A stretch of 64,000 bases of DNA, from positions 2,294,001 through 2,358,000 of the forward strand of contig NZ_CP082275.1 of the NCBI RefSeq assembly GCF_023746615.1, in the 5' to 3' direction. Position numbers and translations under genes: made by a program. This DNA comes from Grimontia kaedaensis (lineage in GTDB: Bacteria > Pseudomonadota > Gammaproteobacteria > Enterobacterales > Vibrionaceae). Each line of letters opens with the position of its first letter. Position 1 is the stretch's first letter. Positions 16,936 to 25,156 of this stretch are shown one piece after another. The notes beneath the pieces were generated by a model, which made no database searches, was not told the origin of the DNA, and saw nothing but the letters and a program-made list of their open reading frames with translations.

Positions 16936-17265
16936 ATGTTGGAATTAAACGGTAAACAAATCGAGACCGATGCTCAGGGTTACCTGAAAAACTTTGCTGA
17001 TTGGCATGAAGAGTTAGTTCCGATGCTGGCTGAACAGGAAAACATCGAGTTGACTGAGGCGCATTGGGAAGTGGTCTACTTCGTGCAGGACTTTTATAAA
17101 GAGTTCAACACCTCCCCTGCCATTCGCCTCCTGGTGAAGTCGATGGAACAAAAGTATGGCCCGGAAAAAGGTAACAGCCGTTACTTGTATAAGTTGTTCC
17201 CTAAAGGTCCAGCAAAGCAAGCGACCAAGCTAGCGGGTTTGCCAAAGCCAGTAAAATGTATTTAA
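16936..17265 (+). CDS. tusE: Sulfur-relay protein TusE (DsrC/TusE family)
   Basis: A 109-residue sulfur carrier of the TusBCD-TusE-MnmA relay that supplies sulfur for 2-thiouridine at U34 of tRNAs. The C-terminal arm with the invariant penultimate Cys (C108 in KPVKCI) is present, as are WHEELVPMLAE and HWEVVYFVQDFYKEF. The ATG at 16936 gives the usual family length. The frame is open upstream to 16858, but this would run through the yccA terminator. Confidence 0.95.
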   Translation: MLELNGKQIETDAQGYLKNFADWHEELVPMLAEQENIELTEAHWEVVYFVQDFYKEFNTSPAIRLLVKSMEQKYGPEKGNSRYLYKLFPKGPAKQATKLAGLPKPVKCI

Positions 17266-17290
17266 AAAAGGAGCCTTTGGCTCCTTTTTG
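17264..17290. terminator. Bidirectional intrinsic terminator between tusE and acyP
   Basis: AAAAAAGGAGCC, loop, GGCTCCTTTTT. The stem has A and T runs on both sides and can serve the converging genes on both strands. Confidence 0.9.
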
Positions 17291-17305
17291 CGTTTCCAAT
17301 GTCTG

Positions 17306-17578
17306 CTATTGAATAGAGAAGCCATCAATCGCCTGCCAATCAACATACTCACGTATCAAATTCGTAACGTTTGCTGTCGGTGGTCCCTTGTCCAGCCAAG
17401 TTAACAAAGCCTCAACATTCTTCTCGTCACCGCACATTAAAACAGTCACAGTACCGTCGGTTTCGTTTCTCGCATAACCACTCAGTGACAACTTCAAGCC
17501 TTCGTGAGCCGTGTGAAACCTGAACCCAACGCCCTGAACTCGACCAGAGACGGTTGCCTTGACGCATATTTGTGACAT
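17306..17578 (-). CDS. acyP: Acylphosphatase
   Basis: A 90-residue alpha/beta enzyme that hydrolyses carboxyl-phosphate bonds. The phosphate-binding signature GRVQGVGFR (catalytic Arg near residue 20) and the second motif GYARNETDGTVTV with the catalytic Asn are intact. It has the normal length. It converges on tusE, and a pair of the same genes lies together in E. coli (yccX-tusE). Its promoter region is shared divergently with the chemoreceptor gene, about 100 bases away. Confidence 0.95.
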   Translation of the reverse strand: MSQICVKATVSGRVQGVGFRFHTAHEGLKLSLSGYARNETDGTVTVLMCGDEKNVEALLTWLDKGPPTANVTNLIREYVDWQAIDGFSIQ

Positions 17579-17676
17579 TTATCACCATTCCTGTATTAGT
17601 GTTGTGCATATGTAACGGTGTAATATTCCATACGGTATATATGCACGTGCTCACATTTATTGGGGGAGCTAACATC

Positions 17677-19062
17677 ATGAAAGAAACTCCATTCCGCTGG
17701 ATCGATCAGTACCTGATCAAACTCAGTCTGAAAGAAAAATTCTACGCACTTTATGTTTTCATTTTTGCTCTTGCTATCGCAACGGGTTCAATTTTTTATT
17801 CTGCTTCTCAAGCTCAAGTTGCACAGGTACAAGAAAAACATAGTGCAGCATTAACCGCCGTGTTGTCTCACTACGACATCAGTGCCAACGAAGCCGCAAG
17901 TGTTCTAGCGCAAAATGGTATCAAGCAAACATCTGCCTACGGCGCGCCAGCGGCTTACGAACCGACTTACACAGATGGTTTCTGGGCGCAAATCAGCGCA
18001 ACCTCTTGGGTGGTGATGCTTGCTTTGTTTGTTCTGGGTCTGATGACACTGCATTACGTATCGAGCTTTATTGGCGGTGCCATGTATACCATGAACCACG
18101 CCCTTCAGCGCATGCTGGATGGAGACCTGACAAGCCGAATGAACTTTTTCCCAGTTCGCGACGAATTCAGTGTGATTGCAACTACTGTCGACAAAGTTGC
18201 CGACCGCGAGCACGAACTTGTTAAAGCAATCAAGAATGCTTCAGAACTGATGGAAGAACTTTCTGCAGATCTGGGTCGTCGAAGCGCTGATAGTGAGAAC
18301 CTCTCAACGGAGCAACGTACTTACCTTGATTCTCTGGCAAGTGCGACGGAAGAAATGGCAGGCTCAATCCGTGACGTTGCTTCCCATGCAGAGCAAACCT
18401 CAGACGAAATTTCTGAAGCTGGCGTTGCTTCTCAACAAAGCCGTACTCAGGTAACCCAAACTCTGCAAGCGATTCAGGCACTGGCATCAGAGATCGAAGC
18501 AGCATCCCAGGCAGTGGCTTCACTGGAGCAAAATTCCAATGAAATCGCCAGCATGGTTGCGACTATCAGTGCGATTTCAGAGCAAACCAACCTTCTGGCA
18601 CTTAACGCGGCGATTGAAGCGGCGCGTGCAGGCGAGCAAGGCCGTGGCTTTGCTGTTGTTGCAGATGAAGTGCGCTCTCTGGCAGGTCGAACACAACAGA
18701 CGACTGTCGAAATTCAACGGATGATTCAGGATCTTGAGAATAACACTGCGCATCTGCGTGGTGTGATGCAGGGCACTGTTGATAACGCAGCGGCGAGTGA
18801 AAGCCTGATGCAGAACATCGATCTGGAAATCAGCTCTATCTCAGAACGTAGCCAGCGTATTACCGATCGCAGCACTGAAATAGCAACTGCTGCGAACCAA
18901 CAAGGCAGCGTTGCTGGCACCATCTCCTCAGATGTTGAACGTGTGCGCCAGCAAGCTTGGCAAGTAAGCGAAATGATTCAGCAAACATCTCAAGATGTCA
19001 CTAATCTGCAAAAACAATCGTCCAGTCTTACTGATCTGGTGAAAGGCCTTCGCACCGAATAA
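17677..19062 (+). CDS. Methyl-accepting chemotaxis protein
   Basis: A 461-residue inner-membrane chemoreceptor. There are two membrane segments (about residues 22-42 and 112-132) around a small ~65-residue periplasmic domain, too small for a full Tar-type or Cache sensor. Next come a HAMP-like region (ALQRMLDGDLTSRMNFFPVRDEF) and a signalling domain whose hairpin tip reads ISEQTNLLALNAAIEAARAG, with flanking methylation helices. The ATG at 17677 has GGGGGAG eight bases upstream. It resembles HlyB-type receptors of Vibrio; the ligand is unknown. It interrupts the otherwise conserved acyP-rlmI neighbourhood. Confidence 0.93.
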   Translation: MKETPFRWIDQYLIKLSLKEKFYALYVFIFALAIATGSIFYSASQAQVAQVQEKHSAALTAVLSHYDISANEAASVLAQNGIKQTSAYGAPAAYEPTYTDGFWAQISATSWVVMLALFVLGLMTLHYVSSFIGGAMYTMNHALQRMLDGDLTSRMNFFPVRDEFSVIATTVDKVADREHELVKAIKNASELMEELSADLGRRSADSENLSTEQRTYLDSLASATEEMAGSIRDVASHAEQTSDEISEAGVASQQSRTQVTQTLQAIQALASEIEAASQAVASLEQNSNEIASMVATISAISEQTNLLALNAAIEAARAGEQGRGFAVVADEVRSLAGRTQQTTVEIQRMIQDLENNTAHLRGVMQGTVDNAAASESLMQNIDLEISSISERSQRITDRSTEIATAANQQGSVAGTISSDVERVRQQAWQVSEMIQQTSQDVTNLQKQSSSLTDLVKGLRTE

Positions 19063-19078
19063 CGGTTGTTCTGATGAA

Positions 19079-19108
19079 AAAACGGCCGCCTAAAGTGCGG
19101 CCGTTTGC
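19079..19108 (+). terminator. Intrinsic terminator after the chemoreceptor gene
   Basis: AAACGGCCGC, 7-base loop, GCGGCCGTTT followed by GCATT, 16 bases after the stop. Confidence 0.8.
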
Positions 19109-19200
19109 ATTATTGCCAAGCTTCTCTGACAATACACCACCTTTTACCGGTTACCGCGTTTTCAAAGCTCGGTACCCATATTTTGAAGTTAGGAAAACCA

Positions 19201-20388
19201 ATGAATCCGTCTGTTTATCTGGTTAAAGGCCGTGAAAAATCATTGCGCCGTCGCCACCCATGGGTTTTCTCCCGTGGAATTCAACGCGTAGAGGGTAAAC
19301 CATCCCTCGGTCAAACAGTGGATGTATATGATCATCAAGGCCAATGGTTGGCTCGCGGTGCGTTTTCTCCTAATTCCCAAATTCGTGTCCGTGTTTGGAC
19401 TTTCGAACAAGAAGAAGTCAACGTCGAATTCTTCAAAAAACGCCTTCAAGAAGCGCAAGGTCTGCGTGATGTTTTGGCTACCCGTGATGGCCTGACAGGT
19501 TACCGCCTGATTGCCGCTGAATCTGATGGTTTACCTGGCATCACTATCGATCGCTATGAGAACTTCTTGGTTTGTCAGCTATTGAGTGCTGGCGCGGAAG
19601 CGCAAAAAGACAATCTGGTCGAGGCGCTTATCGCACAGTACCCAGAGTGCAGTATCTACGAGCGTTCAGATGTATCAGTACGTAAGAAAGAGGGCCTGAA
19701 AGAGCGCACAGGCGTTCTACACGGTGATTTACCACCAGCCTCTGTTGTGATTGAAGAAAACGGTGTGAAAATTAGTGTCGATATCACAGGTGGCCACAAA
19801 ACCGGCTTCTACCTTGACCAGCGCGACAGCCGAGAAGCGGCAGTTAAATACGTTAACGGCAAGCGTGTACTGAACTGTTTCTGTTACACAGGCGGGTTTG
19901 GTCTTTACTCGATGAAGGGCGATGCAGTAGAAGTCATTAATGTGGACGTTTCACAACCTGCGCTGGATATCGCAAAATCTAATGCCGAAATGAACGGTTA
20001 TGACCTGTCGAAAGCACAGTTTGTAAATGCGGATGTATTTAAGTTGCTTCGCGAATATCGTGACGCCGGTGAGCTGTTTGACGTTGTCATCATGGATCCA
20101 CCTAAGTTTGCTGAATCTAAGGCACAATTGACTGGTGCATGTCGCGGTTACAAAGACATCAACATGCTGGCTATGCAGATCCTGAAGCCTGGTGGAACGT
20201 TACTGACTTACTCTTGTTCTGGTCTGATGGACAACGCTTTGTTCCAGAAGATCATTGCGGATGCAGCACTGGATGCACATCGCAGCGTTCAATTTATCGA
20301 GCGCTTTGAGCAAGCCGCCGACCATCCAATTGATAGCGGCTACCCAGAAGGTTTCTACCTGAAAGGTTTCGCGTGCCACGTTAAATAA
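19201..20388 (+). CDS. rlmI: 23S rRNA (cytosine1962-C5)-methyltransferase
   Basis: A 395-residue SAM-dependent methyltransferase that makes m5C1962 in 23S rRNA. An N-terminal PUA domain (residues ~1-80) begins MNPSVYLVKGREKSLRRRHPW. A central beta domain follows, then a Rossmann methyltransferase domain with VLNCFCYTGGFGLYSMKG (SAM loop), VINVDVSQPALDIAKSN, the active-site motif VIMDPPKFAESK and the catalytic-Cys motif TYSCSGLM. The ATG at 19201 matches the family start. The frame is open upstream but crosses the terminator of the preceding gene. Confidence 0.96.
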   Translation: MNPSVYLVKGREKSLRRRHPWVFSRGIQRVEGKPSLGQTVDVYDHQGQWLARGAFSPNSQIRVRVWTFEQEEVNVEFFKKRLQEAQGLRDVLATRDGLTGYRLIAAESDGLPGITIDRYENFLVCQLLSAGAEAQKDNLVEALIAQYPECSIYERSDVSVRKKEGLKERTGVLHGDLPPASVVIEENGVKISVDITGGHKTGFYLDQRDSREAAVKYVNGKRVLNCFCYTGGFGLYSMKGDAVEVINVDVSQPALDIAKSNAEMNGYDLSKAQFVNADVFKLLREYRDAGELFDVVIMDPPKFAESKAQLTGACRGYKDINMLAMQILKPGGTLLTYSCSGLMDNALFQKIIADAALDAHRSVQFIERFEQAADHPIDSGYPEGFYLKGFACHVK

Positions 20389-20455
20389 CTATAAAACAAG
20401 CAGCTCAAAGACCATGTCTTATGGGCTGCGCTTTACATCTTTCTTGGGGAACACA

Positions 20456-21118
20456 ATGAAGAGAAAATTCGCTTTTGCGTCGGTGTTAACCGCATTGCTT
20501 TCTTTTGGCGCTCACGCTGACGTCAAACTTAATTTGAACGATAACGTTGAGCTACTTACCTACAACGGTAAAACTCACAAATCTTCTGTATTTGGCAAGG
20601 AAGAATCGGTGGTACTTCAAAATGGCACCCAACAGGTGGCATTTCGCTATGTGGAAAGCTTTGAGGGAGGCAAAGACGTATCTTTTGTCCGCTCTGATGT
20701 GCTGGTCGTTAAGTTTTATGCGGCTGATACCGAAGTTTTCTTCGATTTCCCAGAACACAAAAACAAGCGTCAGGTTCGACAGTTCAATGACAATCCTGAA
20801 TTCGCCATTCTGGATACCAACGAATCCCCTATCGCATTTGAGCAGAACAAACTGCTTAAATCAGGCTTCCAACTGAGTCGCGATTACCTCTCCGAAATGC
20901 AACGCTTTAACCAAACAGATGCACCAGCATCATTGCAGCTGACCGCATCAGAAGTCGTTTCACAGCCAAAAGTACAGTCAAATAAAGCTCCACGAGCAAA
21001 AGTGGTTGTTGGTGGGCAAGATGCATTGAATGAAGTGGAGTACCAGCTCCACTACTGGTTTGAGAAAGCAGATGCCGAAACACAAGCACGCTTTAAAGCC
21101 TTTTTAAACGCTCGCTAA
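20456..21118 (+). CDS. yccT: YccT/DUF2057 family periplasmic protein
   Basis: A 220-residue exported protein with a signal peptide (MKRKFAFASVLTALLSFGAHA). The mature part carries DUF2057 features: VKLNLNDNVELLTYNG, NGTQQVAFRYVE, and a C-terminal LHYWFEKADAETQARFKAFL helix. The E. coli relative YccT (CsgI) inhibits curli subunit polymerisation. Whether this one acts on an amyloid is unknown. The ATG at 20456 has TGGGGA upstream. It is 67 bases after rlmI with no clear terminator between, so co-transcription is possible. Confidence 0.85.
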   Translation: MKRKFAFASVLTALLSFGAHADVKLNLNDNVELLTYNGKTHKSSVFGKEESVVLQNGTQQVAFRYVESFEGGKDVSFVRSDVLVVKFYAADTEVFFDFPEHKNKRQVRQFNDNPEFAILDTNESPIAFEQNKLLKSGFQLSRDYLSEMQRFNQTDAPASLQLTASEVVSQPKVQSNKAPRAKVVVGGQDALNEVEYQLHYWFEKADAETQARFKAFLNAR

Positions 21119-21136
21119 GCACTCAACATTTGAGAG

Positions 21137-21168
21137 AGGCCGCAGTTCAAGTGGCCTTCTTTTTTTCT
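21137..21168 (+). terminator. Intrinsic terminator after yccT
   Basis: AGGCCGC and GTGGCCT arms, 7-base loop, then TCTTTTTTTCT. Confidence 0.85.
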
Positions 21169-21178
21169 GCCTATTAAC

Positions 21179-21230
21179 AGGGTCTGTTGACCTTTGGTGG
21201 TTGAATTTTGTTCTAGCCATGAGCGTTTTA
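21179..21230 (+). repeat. 52-bp dispersed repeat, copy 2
   Basis: It begins AGGGTCTGTTGACCTTTGG and ends GAGCGTTTTA. It matches the minus strand of 3663-3714 at 47 of 52 positions. It starts directly after the yccT terminator, at the edge of the long chitinase upstream region. Confidence 0.6.
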
Positions 21231-21712
21231 GGCGTGGCGAGGTGTTTGCCGCCTAGTCACTCTGAGCAAATAGACCTCAACAAAGCATAAAACTGAGTCG
21301 CATTCTTCCCTGTTCACTCCCAAAGTTATCGACACTTCTTTCGCAACACATCTCTCAGAAAAACGAATACTGTTAACAATATTCATGATGTTAGTAATGA
21401 AAAACCATTTAGAAACTAAATATAGACATTTATTGTCGACATTTATCATCTGACATTGTGTATCTCACCTTTGCTGACGAGCATATATTCACCGCACAAA
21501 TTTAATGCAGCATGTGAAAATTTATCCATTGAAACTGTGAGTCGTTACCAAGAGCGTAAAGCTTTTCAATTCAGGAACTGATTAGAGATCTAAATCTGAC
21601 GAAATCTGGGGTGTCTCACTCTTGCAACTCCTCTACTTTATTCATTGCGCGATTTAAGTGCGCTAACAACATACAAATTAATAGATAACATTTTATTTTC
21701 GAGGGATATCCA
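21231..21712. other. Long upstream region of the chitinase gene
   Basis: Together with the repeat, about 590 bases separate yccT from the chitinase gene. It is AT-rich and has no credible frame: a 73-codon minus-strand frame (21449-21228) shows no domain features. The length suggests a complex promoter or long leader, as expected for chitin-regulated genes, but I cannot point to an operator. Confidence 0.4.
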
Positions 21713-24700
21713 ATGGATGTGACAGGTAAGAGCAAAGGATTCGCGCTCTCGGCAATCGCCGTAGCGTGTATGTTCTCTTTCAATGCACAAGCTGCTGTTG
21801 ACTGTACCAACATTGAAAAATGGTCAGCAGACAAAGCATATGGCGGCGGCTCAACAGTTCAAAACGACAACAAGGTTTATACCGCTAACTGGTGGACAAA
21901 GGGTAACAGCCCAGCAACTTCATCAGGCGATTACAAAGAATGGACGCTGGTTGATCAGTGTGATACTGGCGATGTAACGCCACCGGATAATGTTCTACCA
22001 ACTGTATCTCTGGACTCGCCAAGCTCATCTGACGTAATCAACACAGGTGACGTTGTCACAATCAACTCAACGGCATCAGATTCAGATGGCACCGTTGCTA
22101 ACGTCGAATTCTTCGTTGATGGCGCGTCTATCGGTTCAGATACTTCTTCTCCATATTCCTTTAACTGGACGGCGGCAGAAGGTGAGCACATTATCTTCGT
22201 TCGCGCGACAGACGATAAAGGCGCAGCAACGCAAAGCGCGCCAGTTAAAGTATTCGTACAACCTAGCGTGGTACTGCCAGACAACGAAGCACCAACCGTG
22301 TCTGTTGCAGCATCAGCAACAGCTGTTGATCAAGGCGCAGTTGTTACCCTGACAGCAGATGCAGCGGACTCTGACGGCACTGTATCAAAAGTTGATTTCT
22401 ATGCGGCAGGCCAATTGGTTGGTACATCAACCGCAGCTCCATACACCCTGGATTGGACAGCAAGCAAAGCGGGCAACGTCTCTGTATATGCGAAAGCGAC
22501 AGACGACAAAGGCGCATCAACTGATTCTGCACTGGTCACTGTTGCCGTAGCGGGCATTCCAACGGTATCTAACTGTCGTCCAGAAGGTCTATTCCAAACA
22601 CCAGGTGTTAACGTTCCATACTGTACGATCTACGATGCAGAAGGCCGTGAGGACATGGGTGCTGACCACCCTCGCCGTATCATCGGTTACTTCACCAGCT
22701 GGCGCTCAGGCGATGACTCGCAAGCCGCTTACCTTGTTAAAGATATCCCATGGGAAGAACTTACCCACATTAACTATGCATTCGTAAGCATCGGTGCTGA
22801 CGGTAAAGTAAACGTCGGTGATGTGAACGATCCAAACAACGCCGCAGTTGGTAAAGAATGGCCAGGCGTAGAAGTTGATCCAGCACTTGGCTTTAAAGGT
22901 CACTTCGGTGCACTTGCAACATACAAAGCGAAACATGACGTTAAAACACTGATCTCTATCGGTGGTTGGGCGGAAACCGGCGGTCACTTCGGCCTTGACG
23001 GTAACCGTGTAGCAGACGGCGGTTTCTACACCATGACCACCAACGCTGACGGCTCAATCAACCATGCAGGTATCCAGAAGTTTGCGGACTCTGCTGTTGA
23101 AATGATGCGTAAGTACAAGTTCGATGGTCTGGATATCGACTACGAATACCCAACCTCAATGGCCGGTGCTGGTAACCCTTACGATAAAGAGTTCATGGAA
23201 CCACGTCGTCAATACCTGTGGGCTTCCTACCAAGAGCTGATGCGCGTCCTTCGTGAGAAAGTCGACATCGCTTCTGAGCAAGACGGTCACCACTACATGC
23301 TGACCATCGCAGCGCCATCTTCTGGCTACCTGCTGCGCGGTATGGAAACCTTCGATGTGACCAAGTACCTCGATTACGTCAACATCATGACCTACGACCT
23401 GCATGGCGCTTGGAATGATCACGTTGGCCACAACGCAGCACTGTTCGACACAGGTAAAGACTCTGAGTTGGCAGCTTGGAACGTATATGGCACCAGCCAG
23501 TATGGCGGTATCGGTTACCTGAACACTGACTGGGCGTACCACTACTTCCGTGGCTCAATGCCAGCGGGCCGCATCAATATCGGCGTTCCTTACTACACCC
23601 GTGGTTGGCAGGGCGTAACAGGCGGTGAGAACGGTCTGTGGGGTAAAGCAGCACTTCCAAACCAAGCTGAGTGTCAACCAGGCACCGGCGAAGGTGAGAA
23701 GAACAACTGTGGTCACGGCGCGATCGGTATCGACAACATGTGGCACGATACCGATCCAAAAGGTAACGAAATGGGTGCAGGTTCTAACCCAATGTGGCAT
23801 GCGAAGAACCTTGAGCATGGCATCTTTGGTACCTACGCATCTGCGTACAAACTAGACCCAGCAAACGATCCACAAGACGTTTTGAAGGGCACTTACCAGC
23901 GCAACTACGACTCAGTCGCTGTTGCACCATGGCTCTGGAATGCTGAGAAGCAAGTGTTCCTGTCGACTGAAGATGAAGCGTCAATCAAAGTAAAATCTGA
24001 TTACGTTATCGACAAAGGTATCGGCGGCATCATGTTCTGGGAACTGGCGGGGGACTACGCATGTTACCAACTGGACGCGAACGGCAACCGCACTGACGTT
24101 GTAGACCCAACCGAAAATGCTTGTACGACTGGTAACGGTGAGTTCCACATGGGTAACACCATGACCAAAGCAATCTACGACAAGTTTGCAGCAGCCACAC
24201 CTTATGGTGCGAAACTGTCTGAAACTGCAATGCCAACCGAAGCGGTTGATATTACGGTTAGCGTAGGTGGCTTCAAAGTGGGCGACCAGAACTACCCAAT
24301 CAACCCGAAAATCACTTTCACCAACAACACTGGCGTAGAACTGCCTGGCGGTACTGAGTTCCAGTTTGACATTCCGGTTTCAGCACCAGACAACGCGAAG
24401 AGTCAGAATGGCGGTAAAGTGAAAGTCATTTCTTCTGGCCACACCAAAGCGAACAACATTGGTGGCCTGGAAGGTACTATGCACCGTTTAGCGTTCTCAC
24501 TACCAACGTGGGACTCTCTGGCTCCTGGTGCAACGTATGAACTGGACTTTGTGTACTACCTGCCAATCTCTGGCCCTGCGAACTACACAGTAAACATCAA
24601 CGGTGTTGATTACGCATTCGCATATGAGTACAGCGACCTGCCATTGGCAGACCTGTCAGCAGGCGGTGGTAATGGTGGCGGTGACAATGGTGGTGGCACA

Positions 24701-24883
24701 GGTACTTGTGACACGACTGGCATCGTGGTTTACCCAAATCTACCTCAGACTGACTGGGCAGGTAACCCAAGCCACGCAGCCGCAGGTGACAAAGTCGTGA
24801 AAGACGACGTTGTTTACCAAGCAAACTGGTGGACTGCTTCTGTTCCAGGTAGCGATGGTAGCTGGACCAAAGTGTGTGGCTAA
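21713..24883 (+). CDS. Multidomain extracellular chitinase (GH18)
   Basis: A 1056-residue secreted endochitinase. In order there is a signal peptide (to ~28) and a CBM5/12 chitin-binding domain (~29-84, with the YTANWWTKG motif). Two Ig-like repeats follow (~95-185 and ~190-280), each with DSDGTV and DDKGA elements. The GH18 catalytic domain (~305-810) carries FDGLDIDYEYP with catalytic Glu478, KTLISIGGW, and MTYDLHGAW with the substrate-site Tyr/Asp. A ChiC-type domain (~840-985), a Gly/Asn/Asp-rich linker and a second CBM5/12 (~1003-1056, YQANWWTAS) close the protein. GAGGG lies upstream of the ATG. It would open the chitin utilisation route in the environment. No ChiS or transport genes are nearby. 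Confidence 0.95.
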   Translation: MDVTGKSKGFALSAIAVACMFSFNAQAAVDCTNIEKWSADKAYGGGSTVQNDNKVYTANWWTKGNSPATSSGDYKEWTLVDQCDTGDVTPPDNVLPTVSLDSPSSSDVINTGDVVTINSTASDSDGTVANVEFFVDGASIGSDTSSPYSFNWTAAEGEHIIFVRATDDKGAATQSAPVKVFVQPSVVLPDNEAPTVSVAASATAVDQGAVVTLTADAADSDGTVSKVDFYAAGQLVGTSTAAPYTLDWTASKAGNVSVYAKATDDKGASTDSALVTVAVAGIPTVSNCRPEGLFQTPGVNVPYCTIYDAEGREDMGADHPRRIIGYFTSWRSGDDSQAAYLVKDIPWEELTHINYAFVSIGADGKVNVGDVNDPNNAAVGKEWPGVEVDPALGFKGHFGALATYKAKHDVKTLISIGGWAETGGHFGLDGNRVADGGFYTMTTNADGSINHAGIQKFADSAVEMMRKYKFDGLDIDYEYPTSMAGAGNPYDKEFMEPRRQYLWASYQELMRVLREKVDIASEQDGHHYMLTIAAPSSGYLLRGMETFDVTKYLDYVNIMTYDLHGAWNDHVGHNAALFDTGKDSELAAWNVYGTSQYGGIGYLNTDWAYHYFRGSMPAGRINIGVPYYTRGWQGVTGGENGLWGKAALPNQAECQPGTGEGEKNNCGHGAIGIDNMWHDTDPKGNEMGAGSNPMWHAKNLEHGIFGTYASAYKLDPANDPQDVLKGTYQRNYDSVAVAPWLWNAEKQVFLSTEDEASIKVKSDYVIDKGIGGIMFWELAGDYACYQLDANGNRTDVVDPTENACTTGNGEFHMGNTMTKAIYDKFAAATPYGAKLSETAMPTEAVDITVSVGGFKVGDQNYPINPKITFTNNTGVELPGGTEFQFDIPVSAPDNAKSQNGGKVKVISSGHTKANNIGGLEGTMHRLAFSLPTWDSLAPGATYELDFVYYLPISGPANYTVNINGVDYAFAYEYSDLPLADLSAGGGNGGGDNGGGTGTCDTTGIVVYPNLPQTDWAGNPSHAAAGDKVVKDDVVYQANWWTASVPGSDGSWTKVCG

Positions 24884-24911
24884 TCCACTAATTTAAATCA
24901 CTTAAGTAGAC

Positions 24912-24940
24912 AAAGCCGACTCAATTGAGTCGGCTTTTTA
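24912..24940 (+). terminator. Intrinsic terminator after chitinase
   Basis: A fully palindromic stem, AAAGCCGACTCAA with its complement, is followed by TTTTT. Confidence 0.9.
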
Positions 24941-25156
24941 TTGGCCATCACACTGGAAAGTACTCTATGCCTGTCTGTTCAGAATAATTGAACAGTTCCG
25001 TAGAAAACATTGGCATTATTCAATGCGATAAACCTGTTAGAATCACCTCGTCTTTCACTAAAGTTCGCGTCAATGGTTTTGGAAAACGGCGATTTATCAA
25101 CGCTTTCCCCCTACATTTCTGATTTTGTTCGCGACCATCCTACTCCGGAAGGATTC

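Noticed and set aside
21228..21449. 73-codon minus-strand frame upstream of the chitinase gene
   Set aside because: It begins in AT-rich promoter sequence and ends in the dispersed repeat; no protein-like pattern.
22047..24824. Direct-repeat-like similarity inside the chitinase gene
   Set aside because: It reflects duplicated protein domains (two Ig-like repeats, two chitin-binding domains), not a mobile or CRISPR repeat.
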